DNA of 64,000 nt, taken from Pontederia crassipes (Eukaryota > Streptophyta > Magnoliopsida > Commelinales > Pontederiaceae). Made by a program: the position numbers and the translations under genes. The DNA lies in NCBI GenBank assembly GCA_030549335.1, contig CM060198.1, positions 39,069,853 to 39,133,852 on the forward strand. The letters are read 5' to 3'. This document shows, in pieces, positions 40,320 to 53,224 of the stretch (position 1 is its first letter; each line of letters begins with the position of its first letter). The notes beneath the pieces were generated by a model. That model was given only the letters and a program-made list of their open reading frames with translations. It searched no databases and was not told the DNA's origin.

Positions 40320-42379
40320 ACAATCAATGATAAAGCTCTTGGGGATTAGGGTTTTAGAGTAAGGTTCAAACCACTTAGTTATAGATACTTATTACAACAT
40401 TTGGATATCCTAAGAGGTGATAGATCCACAGAACTTTATCTCTATTTCCAACCGAAGTTGAACCGTTACAAACAATGATAAAGCTCTTGGGGATTAGAGT
40501 CTTAGAGTAGGGTTCAAAGCTCTAAGTTATAGATACTTATTACAACCTTTGGGTATCCTAAGAGGTGATAGATCCTTAGAACTTTAACTCTATTTTCAAC
40601 CGAAGTTGAACCGTTACAATCAATGATAAAGCTCTTGGGGATTAGAGTCTTAGAGTAAGGTTCAAACCACTAAGTTATAAATACTTATTACAACCTTTGG
40701 GTATCCTAAGAGGTGATAGATCCTAAGAACTTTAACTCTATTTCCAACCGAAGTTGAACCGTTACAATCAATGATAAAGCTCTTGGGGATTAGTCTTAGA
40801 GCAAGGTTCAAACCACTAAGTTATAGATACTTATTACAACAATTGGGTATCCTAAGAGGTGATAGATCCTTAGAACTTTAACTCTATTTCCAACGGAAGT
40901 TGAACCGTTACAATCAATGATAAAGCTCTTGGGGATTAGAGTCTTAGAGTAAGGTTCAAACCACTAAGTTATAGATACTTATTGCAACCTTTGGGTATCC
41001 CAAGAGGTGATAGATCCTTAGAACTTTAACTCTATTTCCAACCGAAATTGAACCATTACCATCAATGATAAAGCTCTTGGGGATTAGAGTTTTAAAGTAA
41101 GGTTCAAACCACTAAGTTATAGATACTTATTGCAATCTTTGGGTATACAAAGAGGTGATAGATCCTTAGAACTTTAACTCTATTTCTAACCGAAGTTGAA
41201 CCGTTACAATCAACGATAAAGCTCTTGGGGAATAGAGTCTTAGAGTAAGGTTCAAATATCTAAGTTATAGATATTTATTACAACCTTAATTCGAAGAGGT
41301 GATAGATCCTTACAACTTTAACTCTATTTCCAACTGAAGTTGAACCATTACAATCAATGATAAAGCTCTTGGGGATTAGAGTCTTAGAGTAAGGTTCAAT
41401 CCACTTAGTTATAGATACTTATTACGACCTTTGGGTATTCGAAGAGGTGATAGATCCATAGAACTTTAACTCTATTTCCAACCGAAGTTGAACCGTTACA
41501 ATCAATGATAAAGCTCTTGGGGACTAGAGTCTTAGAGTAAGGTTCAAAGCTCTAAGTTATAGTTCCTTATTACAACCTTTGGGTTTCCCAAGAGGTGATA
41601 GATCCTTAGAACTTTAACTCTATTTCCAACCGAAGTTGAACCGTTACAATCAATGATAAAGCTCTTGGCGATTAGAGTCTTAGAGTAAGGTTCAAACCAC
41701 TAAGTTATAGATACTTATTACGACCTTTGGGTATCCTAAGAGGTGGTAGATCCTTAGAACTTTAACTCTATTTCCAATCGAAGTTGAACCGTTACAATCA
41801 ATGATAAAGCTCTTGGGGATTAGAGTCTTAGAGTAAGGTTCAAACCACTAAGTTATAGATACTTATTACAACCTTTGGGTATCCTAAGAGGTAATAGATC
41901 CTTAGAACTTTAACTCTATTTCTAACCGAAGTCGAACCGTTACAATCAATGATAAAGCTCTTGGGGATTAGAGTCTTAGAGTAAGGTTCAAACCACTAAG
42001 CTATAGATACTTATTACGACCTTTGGGTATCGTAAGAGGTGATAGATCCTTAGAACTTTAACTCTATTTCCAACCGAAGTGGAACCGTTACAATCATTGA
42101 TAAAGCTCTTGGGGATTAGAGTCTTAGAGTAAGGTTCAAACCACTAAGCTATAGATACTTATTACGACCTTTGGGTATCCTAAGAGGTGGTAGATCCTTA
42201 GAACTTTAACTCTATTTCCAACCGAAGTTGAACCGTTACAATGAACGATAAAGCTCTTGGGGATTAGACTCTTAGAGTAAGGTTCAAACCATTAAGTTAT
42301 AGATACTTATTGCAACCTTTGGGTATCCCAAGAGGTGATAGATCCTTAGAACTTTAACTCTATTTCTAACCGAAGTTGA

Positions 42380-45300
42380 ACCGTTATAATCAATGATAAA
42401 GCTCTCGGGGATTAGAGTCTTAGAGTAAGGTTCAAACCACTAAGTTATAGATACTTATTACCACCTTTGTGTATCCTAAGAGGTGATAGATCCTTAGAAC
42501 TTTAACTCTATTTCCAACAACCGATACAATCAATGATAAAGCTCTTGGGGATTAGACTCTTCGAGTAAGGTACAAACCACTAAGTTATAGATACTTATTG
42601 CAACCTTTGGGTATTCCAAGAGGTGATAGATCCTTAGAACTTTAACTCTATTTCCAACCGAAGTTGAACCGTTACAATCAATGATAAAGCTCTCGGTGAT
42701 TAGAGTCTTAGAGCAAGGTTCAAACCACTAAGTTATAGATACTTATTACAACCTTTGGATATCCTAAGAGGTGATAGATCCATAGAACTTTAACTCTATT
42801 TCCAACCGAAGTTGAACTGTTAAAATCAATGATAAAGCTCTCGGTGATTAGAGTCTTAGAGCAAGGTTCAAACCACTAAGTTATAGATACTTATTACAAC
42901 CTTTGGATATCCCAAGAGGTGATAGATCCTTAGAACCTTAACTCTATTTCCAACCAAAGTTGAACCGTTACAATCAATGATAAAGCTCTTGGGAATTAGA
43001 GTCTTAGAGTAAGGTTCAAACCACTAAGTTATAGATACTTATTACAACCTTTGGGTATCCCAAGAGGGGATAGATCCTTAGAACCTTAACTCTATTTCCA
43101 ACCGAAGTTGAACCGTTACAATCAATGATAAAGCTCTTGGGGATTAGAGTCTTAGAGTAAGGTTCAAACCACTAAGTTATAGAAACTTATTACAACCTTT
43201 GGGTATCCTAAGAGGTGATAGATCCTTAGAACTTTAACTCTATTTCCAACCGAAGTTGAACCGTTACAATCAATGATAAAGCTCTTGGGGATTAGAGTCT
43301 TAGAGTAAGGTTCAAACCACTAAGTTATACATACTTATTTCAACCTTTGGGTATCCAAAGAGGTGAAAGATCCTTAGAACTTTAACACTATTTCCAACCG
43401 AAGTCAAACCGTTACAATCAATGATAAAGCTCTTGGGGATTAGAGTCTTAGAGTAAGGTTCAAACCACTAAGTGATAGATACTTATTTCGACCTTTGGGT
43501 ATCCTAAGAGGTGATAGATCCTTAGAACTATAACTCTATTTCAAACCGAAGTTGAACCGTTACAATCAATGATAATGCTCTTGGGGAATAGAGTCATAGA
43601 GTAAGGTTCAAATCTCTAAGTTATAGATACTTATTACAGCCTTTGGGTATCCAAAGAGGTGATAGATCCTTAGAACTTTAACTCTATTTCCAGTCGTAGT
43701 TGAACAGTTACAATCAATGATAAAGCTCTTGGGGATTAGAGTCTTAGAGTAAGGTTCAAACCACTAAGTTATAGATACTTATTACGACCTTTGGGTATCC
43801 CAAGAGGTGATAGATCCTTAGAACCTTAACTCTATTTCCAACCGAAGTTGAACCGTTACAATCAATGATAAAGCTCTTAGGGATTAGAGTCTTAGAGTAA
43901 GGTTCAAACCACTAAGTTATAGATACTTATTACTACTTTTAGGTATCCCAAGAGGTGATAGATCCTTAGAACTTTAACTTTATTTCCAACCGAAGTCAAA
44001 CCGTTACAATTAATGATAAAGCTCTTGGGGATTAGAGTCTTAGAGTAAGGTTCAAACCACTAAGTTATAGAAACTTATTACAACCTTTGGGTATCCTAAG
44101 AGGTGATAGATCCTTAGAACTTTAACTCTATTTCCAACCGAAGTTGAACCGTTACAATCAATGATAAAGCTCTTGGGGATTAGAGTCTTAGAGTAAGGTT
44201 CAAACCACTAAGTTATACATACTTATTACAACCTTTGGGTATCCAAAGAGGTGAAAGATCCTTAGAACTTTAACTCTATTTCCAACCGAAGTCAAACCGT
44301 TACAATCAATGATAAAGCTCTTGGGGATTAGAGTCTTAGAGTAAGGTTCAAACCACTAAGTGATAAATGCTTATTTCGACCTTTGGGTATCCTAAGAGGT
44401 GATAGATCCTTAGAACCTTAACTCTATTTCAAACCGAAGTTGAACCGTTACAATCAATGATAAAGCTCTTGGGGATTAGAGTCATAGAGTAAGGTTCAAA
44501 CGACTAAGATATGGATACTTATTACAACCTTTGGGTATCCAAAGAGGTGATAGATCCTTAGAACTTTAACTCTATTTCCAACCGAAGTCAAACCGTTAAA
44601 ATCAATGATAAAGCTCTTGGGGATTAGAGTCTTAGAGTAAGGTTCAAACCACTAAGTTGTAGATACTTATTACTACCTTTGGGTATCCTAAGAGGTGATA
44701 GATCCTAAGAACTTTAACTCTGTTTCCAACCGAAGTTGAACCGTTACAATCAATGATAAAGCTCTTGAGGATTAGTCTTAGAGTAAGGTTCAAACCACTA
44801 AGTTATAGATACTTATTACAACATTTGGGTATCCTAAGAGGTGATAGATCCTTAGAACTTTAACTCTATTTCCAACCGAAGTTGAACCGTTACAATCAAT
44901 GATAAAGCTCTTGGGGATTAGACTCTTAGAGTGAGGTTCAAACCACTAAGTTATAGATACTTATTGCAACATTTGGGTATCCCAAGAGGTGATAGATCCT
45001 TAGAACTTTAACTCTATTTCCAACCGAAGTTGAACCGTTATAATCAATGATAAAGCTCTCGGTGATTAGAGTCTTAGAGCAAGGTTCAAACCACTAAGTT
45101 ATAGATACTTATTACCACCTTTGTGTATCCTAAGAGGTGATAGATCCTTAGAACTTTAACTCTATTTCCAACAACCGATACAATCAATGATAAAGCTCTT
45201 GGGGATTAGACTCTTCGAGTAAGGTACAAACCACTAAGTTATAGATACTTATTGCAACCTTTGGGTATTCCAAGAGGTGATAGATCCTTAGAACTTTAAC

Positions 45301-47294
45301 TCTATTTCCAACTGAAGTTGAACCGTTACAATCAATGATAAAGCTCTCGGTGATTAGAGTCTTAGAGCAAGGTTCAAACCACTAAGTTATAGATACTTAT
45401 TACAACCTTTGGATATCCTAAGAGGTGATAGATCCTTAGAACTTTAACTCTATTTCCAACCGAAGTTGAACTGTTAAAATCAATGATAAAGCTCTCGGTG
45501 ATTAGAGTCTTAGAGCAAGGTTCAAACCACTAAGTTATAGATACTTATTACAACCTTTGGATATCCCAAGAGGTGATAGATCCTTAGAACCTTAACTCTA
45601 TTTCCAACCAAAGTTGAACCGTTACAATCAATGATAAAGCTCTTGGGAATTAGAGTCTTAGAGTAAGGTTCAAACCACTAAGTTATAGATACTTATTACA
45701 ACCTTTGGGTATCCCAAGAGGTGATAGATCCTTAGAACCTTAACTCTATTTCCAACCGAAGTTGAACCGTTACAATCAATGATAAAGCTCTTAGGAATTA
45801 GAGTCTTAGAGTAAGGCACAAACCACTAAGTTATAGATACTTATTACTACCTTTGGGTATCCAAAGAGGTGATAGATCCTTAGAACTTTAACTCTATTTC
45901 CAACCGAAGTCAAACCGTTACAATCAATGATAAAGCTCTTGGGGATTAGAGTCTTAGAGTAAGGCACAAACCACTAAATTATACATACTTATTACAACCT
46001 TTGGGTATCCAAAGAGGTGATAGATCCTTAGAACTTTAACTCTATTTCCAACCGAAGTCAAACCGTTACAATCAATGATAAAGCTCTTGGGGATTAGAGT
46101 CTTAGAGTAAGGTTCAAACCACTAAGTTATACATACTTATTACAACCTTTGGGTATCCTAAGAGGTGATAGATCCTTAGAACTATAACTCTATTTCAAAC
46201 CGAAGTTGAACCGTTACAATCAATGATAATGCTCTTGGAGAATAGAGTCATAGAGTAAGGTTCAAATCTCTAAGTTATAGATACTTATTACAACCTTTGG
46301 GTATCCAAAGAGGTGATAGATCCTTAGAACTTTAACTCTATTTCCAGTCGAAGTTGAACAGTTACAATCAATGATAAAGCTCTTGGGAATTAGAGTCTTA
46401 GAGTAAGGTTCAAACCACTAAGTTATAGATACTTATTACGACCTTTGGGTATCCCAAGAGGTGATAGATCCTTAGAACCTTAACTCTATTTCCAACCGAA
46501 GTTGAACCGTTACAATCAATGATAAAGCTCTTAGGGATTAGAGTCTTAGAGTAAGGTTCAAACCACTAAGTTATAGATACTTATTACTACCTTTAGGTAT
46601 CCCAAGAGGTGATAGATCCTTAGAACTTTAACTTTATTTCCAACCGAAGTCAAACCGTTACAATTAATGATAAAGCTCTTGGGGATTAGAGTCTTAGAGT
46701 AAGGTTCAAACCACTAAGTTATAGAAACTTATTACAACCTTTGGGTATCCTAAGAGGTGATAGATCCTTAGAACTTTAACTCTATTTCCAACCGAAGTTG
46801 AACCGTTACAATCAATGATAAAGCTCTTGGGGATTAGAGTCTTAGAGTAAGGTTCAAACCACCAAGTTATAGATACTTATTGCAACGTTTGGGCATCCCA
46901 AGAGGTGATAGATCCTTAGAACTTTAACTCTATTTCCAACCGAAGTTGAACCATTACAATCAATGATAAAGCTCTTGGGGATTAGAGTCTTAGAGTAAGG
47001 TTCAAACCACTAAGTGATAGATGCTTATTTCGACCTTTGGGTATCCTAAGAGGTGATAGATCCTTAGAACCTTAACTCTATTTCAAACCGAAGTTGAACC
47101 GTTACAATCAATGATAAAGCTCTTGGGGATTAGAGTCATAGAGTAAGGTTCAAACGACTAAGATATAGATACTTATTACAACCTTTGGGTATCCAAAGAG
47201 GTGATAGATCCTTAGAACTTTAACTCTATTTCCAACCGAAGTCAAACCGTTAAAATCAATGATAAAGCTCTTGGGGATTAGAGTCTTAGAGTAA
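42380..47294 (+). repeat. 18-monomer higher-order repeat, two copies of 2654 bp
   Basis: Three markers repeat at 2654 bp: the deleted monomer TTTCCAACAACCG (42511 and 45165), ACTTTAACTT (43971 and 46625) and GTCATAGAG (44481 and 47135). The period is 18 monomers less 10 bp, of which 8 bp come from the deletion in the TTTCCAACAACCG monomer. Copy 1 runs from about 42380 to 44640 and copy 2 from about 45034 to 47294. Identity is lower in places, for example near 43140 against 45790, where monomers have been exchanged. Confidence 0.83.
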
Positions 47295-48189
47295 GGTTCA
47301 AACCACTAAGTTATACATACTTATTACAACCTTTGGGTATCCTAAGAGGTGATAGATCCTTAGAACTATAACTCTATTTCGAACCGAAGTTGAACCGTTA
47401 CAATCAATGATAATGCTCTTGGGGAATAGAGTCATAGAGTAAGGTTCAAATCTCTAAGTTATAGATACTTATTACAACCTTTGGGTATCCAAAGAGGTGA
47501 TAGATCCTTAGAACTTTAACTCTATTTCCAATCGAAGTTGAACCGTTACAATGAATGATAAAGCTCTTGGGGATTAGACTGTTAGAGTATGGTTCAAACA
47601 ACTAAGTTATAGATACTTATTACAACCTTTGGGTATCCCAAGAGGTGATAGATCCTTAGAACTTTAACTCTATGTCCAACCGAAGTTGAACCGTTACAAT
47701 CAATGATAAAGCTCTTGGGGATTAGAGTCTTAGAGTAAGGTTCAAACCACTAAGTTATAGATACTTATTACTACCTTTGGGTATCCAAAGAGGTGATAGA
47801 TCCCTAGAACTTTAACACTATTTCCAACCGAAGTTGAACCGTTACAATCAATGATAAAGCTCTTGGGGATTAGAGTCTTAGAGTAAGGTTCAAACCACTA
47901 AGATATAGATACTTATTACAACATTTGGGTATCCAAAGAGGTGATAGATCCTTAGAACTTTAACTCTACTTCCAACCGAAGTTGAACCGTTACAATCAAT
48001 GATAAAGCTCTTGGGGATTAGAGTCTTAGAGTATGGTTCAAACCACTAAGTTATACATACTTATTACAACCTTTGGGTATCCTAAGTGGTGATAGATCCT
48101 TAGAACTTTGATTCTATATTTCCAACCGAAGTTGAACCGTTACAATCAATGATAATGCTCTTGGGGAATAGAGTCATAGAGTAAGGTTC

Positions 48190-48310
48190 AAATCTCTAAG
48201 TTATAGATACCTAGAACTTTTACTCTATTTCCAAGAGGTGATAGATCCCTAGAACTTTAACTCTATTTCCTAAGAGGTGATAGATCCCTAGAACTTTAAC
48301 TCTATTTCCA
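48190..48310 (+). repeat. Scrambled monomer with 39-bp micro-tandem repeat
   Basis: The regular monomer order breaks. After GTTATAGATAC the sequence jumps straight to CTAGAACTTTTACTC, omitting most of the monomer end and start. A 39-bp unit beginning AAGAGGTGATAGATCCC then occurs at 48233 and 48272, joined head to tail before a normal monomer resumes. The best reading is replication slippage or template switching among short internal repeats. It is the most irregular junction in the left segment. Confidence 0.85.
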
Positions 48311-49979
48311 ATCGAAGTTGAACCGTTACAATGAATGATAAAGCTCTTGGGGATTAGAGTCTTAGAGTAAGGTTCAAACCACTAAGTTATTGAAACTTAT
48401 TACAACCTTGGGTATCCTAATAGGTGATAGATCCTTAGAACTTTAACTCAATTTCCAACCGAAGTTGAACCGTTACAATCAATGATAAAGCTCTTGGGGA
48501 TTAGACTGTTAGAGTATGGTTCAAACAACTATGTTATAGATACTTATTACAACCTTTGGGTATCCCAAGAGGTGATAGATCCTTAGAACTTTAACTCTAT
48601 TTCCAACCGAAGTTGAATCGTTACAATCAATGATAAAGCTCTTGGGGATTAGACTCTTAGAGTAAGGTTCAAACCACTAAATTATAGATACTTATTACAA
48701 CCTTTGGGTATCCCAAGAGGTGATAGAATCTTGGAACTTTAACTCTATTTCCAACCGAAGTTGAACCGTTACAATCAATGATAAAGCTCTTGGCGATTAG
48801 ACTCTTAGAGTAAGGTTCAAACCACTAAGTTATAGATATTTATTACAACCTTTGGGTATCCAAAGAGGTGATAGATCCTTAGAACTTTAACTCTATTTCC
48901 AACCTAAGTCAAACCGTTACAATCAATGATAAAGCTCTTGGGGAATAGAGTCTTAGAGTAAGGTTCAAACCACTAATTGATAGATACTTATTTCGACCTT
49001 TGGGTATCCTAAGAGGTGATAGATCCTTAGAACCTTAACTCTATTTCCAACCGAAGTTGAACCGTTACAATCAATGATAAAACTCTTGGGGATTAGAGTC
49101 ATAGAGTAAGGTTCAAACCAATAAGATATAGATACTTATTACAACCCTTGGGTATTCAAAGAGGTGATAGATCCTTAGAACTTTAACTCTATTTCCAACC
49201 GAAGTCAAACCGTTACAATCAATGATAAAGCTCTTGAGGATTAGGGTCTTAGAGTAAGGTTCAAACCACTAAGTTATAAATACTTATTACAACCTTTGGG
49301 TATCCTAAGAGGTGATAGATCCTTAGAGCTCTATTTCCAACCGAAGTTGAACCGTTACAATCAATGATAATGCTCTTGGGAATAGAGTCATAGAGTAAGG
49401 TTCAAATCTCTAAGTTATAGATACTTATTACAACCTTTGGGTGTCCAAAGAGGTGATAGATCCTTAGAACTTTAACTCTATTTCCAATCGAAGTTGAACA
49501 GTTACAATCAATAATAAAGCTCTTGGGAATTAGAGTCTTAGAGTAAGGTTCAAACCACTAAGTTATAGATACTTATTACGACCTTTGGGTATCCCAAGAG
49601 GTGATAGATCCTTAGAACCTTAACTCTATTTCCAACCGATGTTGAACCGTTACAATCAATGATAAAGCTCTTGGGGATTAGACTCTTAGAGTAAGGTTGA
49701 AACCACTAAGTTATAGATACTTATTACAACCTTTGGGTATCCCAAGAGGTGATAGATCCTTAGAACTTTAACTCTATTTCCAACCGAAGTTGAACCGTTA
49801 CAATCAATGATAAAGCTCTTGGGGATTAGAGTCTTAGAGTATGGTTCAAACCGCTAAGTTTACATACTTATTACAACCTTTGGGTATCCTAAGAGGTGAT
49901 AGATTCTTAGAACTTTAACTCTATTTCCAACCGAAGTTAAACCGTTACAATCAATGATAAAGCTCTTGGGGATTAGAGT

Positions 49980-50428
49980 CTTGGAGTAAGGTTCAAAGCT
50001 CTAAGTTATAGATACTTATTACGACCTTTGGGTATCCTAAGAGGTGATAGATCCTTAGAACTTTAACTCTATTTCCAGCCGAAGTTAAACCGTTACAATC
50101 AATGATAAAGCTCTTGGGGATTAGACTCTTAGAGTAAGGTTCGAACCATTAAGTTATAGATACTTATTGCAACCTTTGGGTATCCCAAGAGGTGATTGAT
50201 CCTTAGAACTTTAACTCTATTTCCAACCGAAGTTGAACCGATACAATCAATGATAAAGCTCTTGGGGATTAGACTCTTAGAGTAAGGTTCAAACCACTAA
50301 GTTATAGATACTTATTGCAACATTTGGGTATCCCAAGAGGTGATAGATCCTTAGAACTTTAACTCTATTTCCAACCGAAGTTGAACCGTTACAATCAATG
50401 ATAAAGCTCTTGGGGATTAGAGTCTTAG
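49980..50428 (+). repeat. 3-monomer block, left copy of a pair split by the retrotransposon
   Basis: Three monomers with a distinctive order of variants (AAAGCTCTAAG, TTTCCAGCCG with GTTAAACCG, GGTTCGAACCATTAAG, GGTGATTGATCC with ACCGATAC, AACATTTGGG). The same order resumes immediately after the retrotransposon from 60568. With element and target copy removed, the two blocks are 444 bp (3 x 148) apart, so this was a local tandem 3-mer before the insertion. Confidence 0.88.
50424..50428. other. Target-site duplication, left copy (CTTAG)
   Basis: The five bases directly before the LTR end, repeated at 60568-60572. A 5-bp duplication is the usual product of Ty3/gypsy integrase. In the empty site the satellite would read GTCTTAGAGTAAGG, exactly the consensus. 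Confidence 0.95.
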
Positions 50429-53178
50429 TGTCACGACCCCGGAATTAAGTCTCGGCCTAACCCGTAAGTCGCGACGTAATTACGGACGATCAAATAAAAT
50501 TTTGCGGAAACGTGCAATAGTTCCCCTAGAAAACATTAGAGGATAACACCCATAACAATCCACGCAATTCATATATTTGATCATCAGAGCATAACAGAAA
50601 ACCTTAAGGTTTACATCACACAAAACCATATTCTTTTAGGATACAAAAGTATATTCGTTTATGTATTTTACAAACACAACTCCTTTGACATCCAACAAAG
50701 GATGCAAGAAGTACAAGTCTTCTATCTATGTCACCACGAAGATGCCAAAACTCTCCAATACCTTAGCAACAGAAAGAGTCTGCGACTCTGCTAAGGTAGT
50801 CCACGTGCACGATCTCAAAAGCTCTAATGATCTGAAACATGATGAAACAACGTAATGAGCAACCAACAGCTCAGTAAGTTGATAACTCATACTCAATGTG
50901 TTAACCACCTTTCAATTCAGAAGGACATCAAATACATACAGTAGTAAGAAGCAAAATGATAAGTTACCTTTAGTATCATAAGCGCAAAATCATATACAAT
51001 TTGCAAATCCGATCAATCAGACCAATCACTTAACATATGCAATGATGCAGCAAACACATGAATGCACAGATCACCAACTGGCCAGTTTGTATAGTCGATA
51101 GATGGATTCGAGAGGTGGCTCCCACCGTGACTACTCACGATGTAGCACTTCGCTCCATTCTACCTCATCCCTGCCGGGGAACAGAACGAATCAGAATGTA
51201 AGTGGATTCAAGAGGTGGCTCCCACCGTGATTTCTCACGATGTAGCACTTTGCTCCATCTTACATCATCCCATTTTGGGATCAGAATATATTGATGGTTG
51301 GATTCGAGAGGTGGCTCCCATCGCTATCAACGATGTAGCACTTCGCTCCAATCATCACTCATGCAAATGCATGACACACATATATGCAAATGAATGATTC
51401 CTTACACAAATTGCACATTCAGATATTCTGACAAATCGTTCGAATCAGTCATTCACACAAATACATCATTCATACAAATCAATGTCTCACTCAATAATAC
51501 TCTTTAGAGAACAATGAATAGTTCAAAATACTTTCCATCCAAATGTCAATGTAGAAATCACAAAGAATAGGAGGAACCAACTTACCTTATATAAGTGATG
51601 TGAAAATTTTAATCGCCTCCTCTTATCCTTACTTACTCCTTTAATCCTAAAATAATAACATATGTCCATTTAAATACTATGATCTGAAAACTAACATAAT
51701 ATACATGAAAAACATATCAGATAAACTATACATATCATTTACCCCCCCTTCACTCAAATAATTCAACTACTTGAATCCTTAGAAGTGTTCATGTTGCACA
51801 TGGCAGATTAACAACCTAATGCAAGAAAATTCATAACTCCGAATATTTAGGGCCAAAATTCATATTATAATTTGTTATGAACCTAGAGTTCCTCAGGGAT
51901 GACTAATAAAAGTTTCAGATTTTATTTCATCATAATTAGGTCTCAGAAAAATCGACAATTAGCATAATATCAATTATAGTTCCTAGTTCTGGCAGACAGG
52001 GCAAGGTGCAATAATAAATTCATAACTCTCAGAACACAATTGATTTCAAGGTGATTCGAATTGGAGACGAATCCTAACTTCAACCTATATCTGAACCTTA
52101 AATATCAAGAATTATCATATAATATGGAATTTTCTACATAATTTACAATTCGGGTGAGCAATTCTGCAAAACAGTCTGATAGACCCTTAAACATGAGGGC
52201 ATAACTTTTTGTACACCAATCCAATTAAGCTAATTCCAAAGACACACGAAAGCTAGCTCATAAGGGATGTTCTAGAATTAATTTCATAATTTTAGGAGGT
52301 CACTAGGGCATCCAGATGACCTAGCAATTCTCGGGCATAGAATTGCTTGTAGCTAGGGCTTGTTCTTGATCAAAAGAGATCAAGCTAAGTATACCCCTTA
52401 ACTACACTGAGATTTTGGAATGGAAAAAAAAAGAAAAAGCCAGAGGAACTATGTGAAATCAGAGTATGACCATAATTACAAGATCTATGTAATACTTACC
52501 ACAAAATGACCAAAATCCACTTTTGTTTACTTCTCCAAGTTCTTCTTTCTTCCTTGAATTTTGCTTTTCTTTGTGTTCAAGTTTCGGATGGATGAACTAA
52601 GGGCCGACAATAGGTGGATAAGATCTTGTAATAACCGACTTCAGGGTGGTCAAACTAAGGTACAAAATTGCCCTTGGATTTTGGTACTTATTTACACTCC
52701 ATGCCATTTAAGTAAATGGCTTTGGTTTTCTATTTATTTATTTTATTTTTCATTTACTTAAGACATTACATGTAAATAAGGAAGTACCCCCCATTTGGAT
52801 TCAAACAAAATATTTTCAAACATAAATTTCAAGAGAATAAAAATCTAAATTTTGGTCCGAAGAACAAAAACGACGATTTTTCAGATTTTCCGTTTTTACA
52901 CATCATTTTTACCTAACTAGAACATCTTCTAAAAATTATTAAAAATCATATCTAGCATACATTCATATATAGGAACAATTACCGGCACTTTATTTTTCTT
53001 AATTCTATTATTTTCCGATATCACATTTTCATGCCTTAAGCGAAATTTTCAACGCTTAAGACGTTCCGACGATCATAGTTGGAACTTATAACATAACATT
53101 CATATCATAATGCATATCAATCACTTAAAACCACATTAACAAATATCAAATCATAGGGATTAGTTTTGGGATATTACA
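50429..53178 (-). repeat. 3' LTR of the retrotransposon
   Basis: 2750 bp, same length and ends as the other LTR, directly after the PPT in element orientation. It would supply the polyadenylation site for the element transcript. It contains the three ~100-bp tandem modules at 51104-51350, a C-run at 51742-51748, and otherwise A+T-rich sequence without recognisable genes. Confidence 0.97.
51104..51350. repeat. Three ~100-bp tandem modules in the 3' LTR
   Basis: Units start at GGATTC at 51104, 51204 and 51300 (spacings 100 and 96 bp). Each has GAGGTGGCTCCCA, then a short inverted repeat, then GATGTAGCACTT and GCTCCA. In copies 1 and 2 the stem is CGTGA/TCACG around four bases; in copy 3 it is CATCG/CGATG around seven. 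Linkers between the cores are diverged. Function is unknown; tandem modules in LTRs are often transcriptional enhancers. Confidence 0.88.
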
Positions 53179-53197
53179 CTCTACCCCCCTTAAAAGA
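53179..53197 (-). other. Polypurine tract
   Basis: On the minus strand a purine-rich run with AAGGGGGGTAGAG lies immediately next to the start of the 3' LTR. It is the plus-strand DNA primer site in reverse transcription. Position and composition are as expected for a Ty3/gypsy element. Confidence 0.92.
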
Positions 53198-53215
53198 AAT
53201 TTCGTCCTCGAAATT
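53198..53215 (-). other. Conserved GAGGACGAAAT motif between pol stop and PPT
   Basis: On the minus strand AATTTCGAGGACGAAATT lies between the stop codon of the polyprotein and the polypurine tract. A GAGGACGAAAT-type sequence here is a recurring feature of plant Tekay/Del elements (from memory of the family). It also forms a short inverted repeat, ATTTCG and CGAAAT around four bases. Its role is not known to me. Confidence 0.65.
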
Positions 53216-53224
53216 AAGCATACC

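Larger units (their letters stand above)
1..50428 (+). repeat. 148-bp satellite DNA array, left segment
   Basis: Head-to-tail tandem array with a 148-bp monomer, defined here as starting at GGTGATAGATCC (starts at 1, 149, 325, 473, 620 and onward). About 340 monomer-lengths are present, all in one orientation; I saw no inverted copies. The consensus monomer is about 36% G+C (roughly 54 of 148 bases). Monomers are closely similar, differing by a few substitutions, with occasional small indels. No open reading frame of 60 codons or more occurs in this segment. The length near 150 bp is common for plant centromeric or pericentromeric satellites, but a centromere role is inference only. The array continues beyond the left end of the window and is interrupted on the right by the retrotransposon. 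I do not recognise the satellite family. Confidence 0.98.

Noticed and set aside
1-50428. CRISPR-like appearance of regularly spaced repeats
   Set aside because: The entire 148-bp unit is conserved with no unique spacers and no cas genes; it is a satellite, and the retrotransposon shows the genome is a plant.
50661-50908. Small ORFs of 60-66 codons on both strands of the LTRs (also at 51215-51397, 52561-52761 and their copies 7389 bp downstream)
   Set aside because: They are short, overlap one another on opposite strands, show no recognisable protein motif and recur only because the LTR is duplicated.
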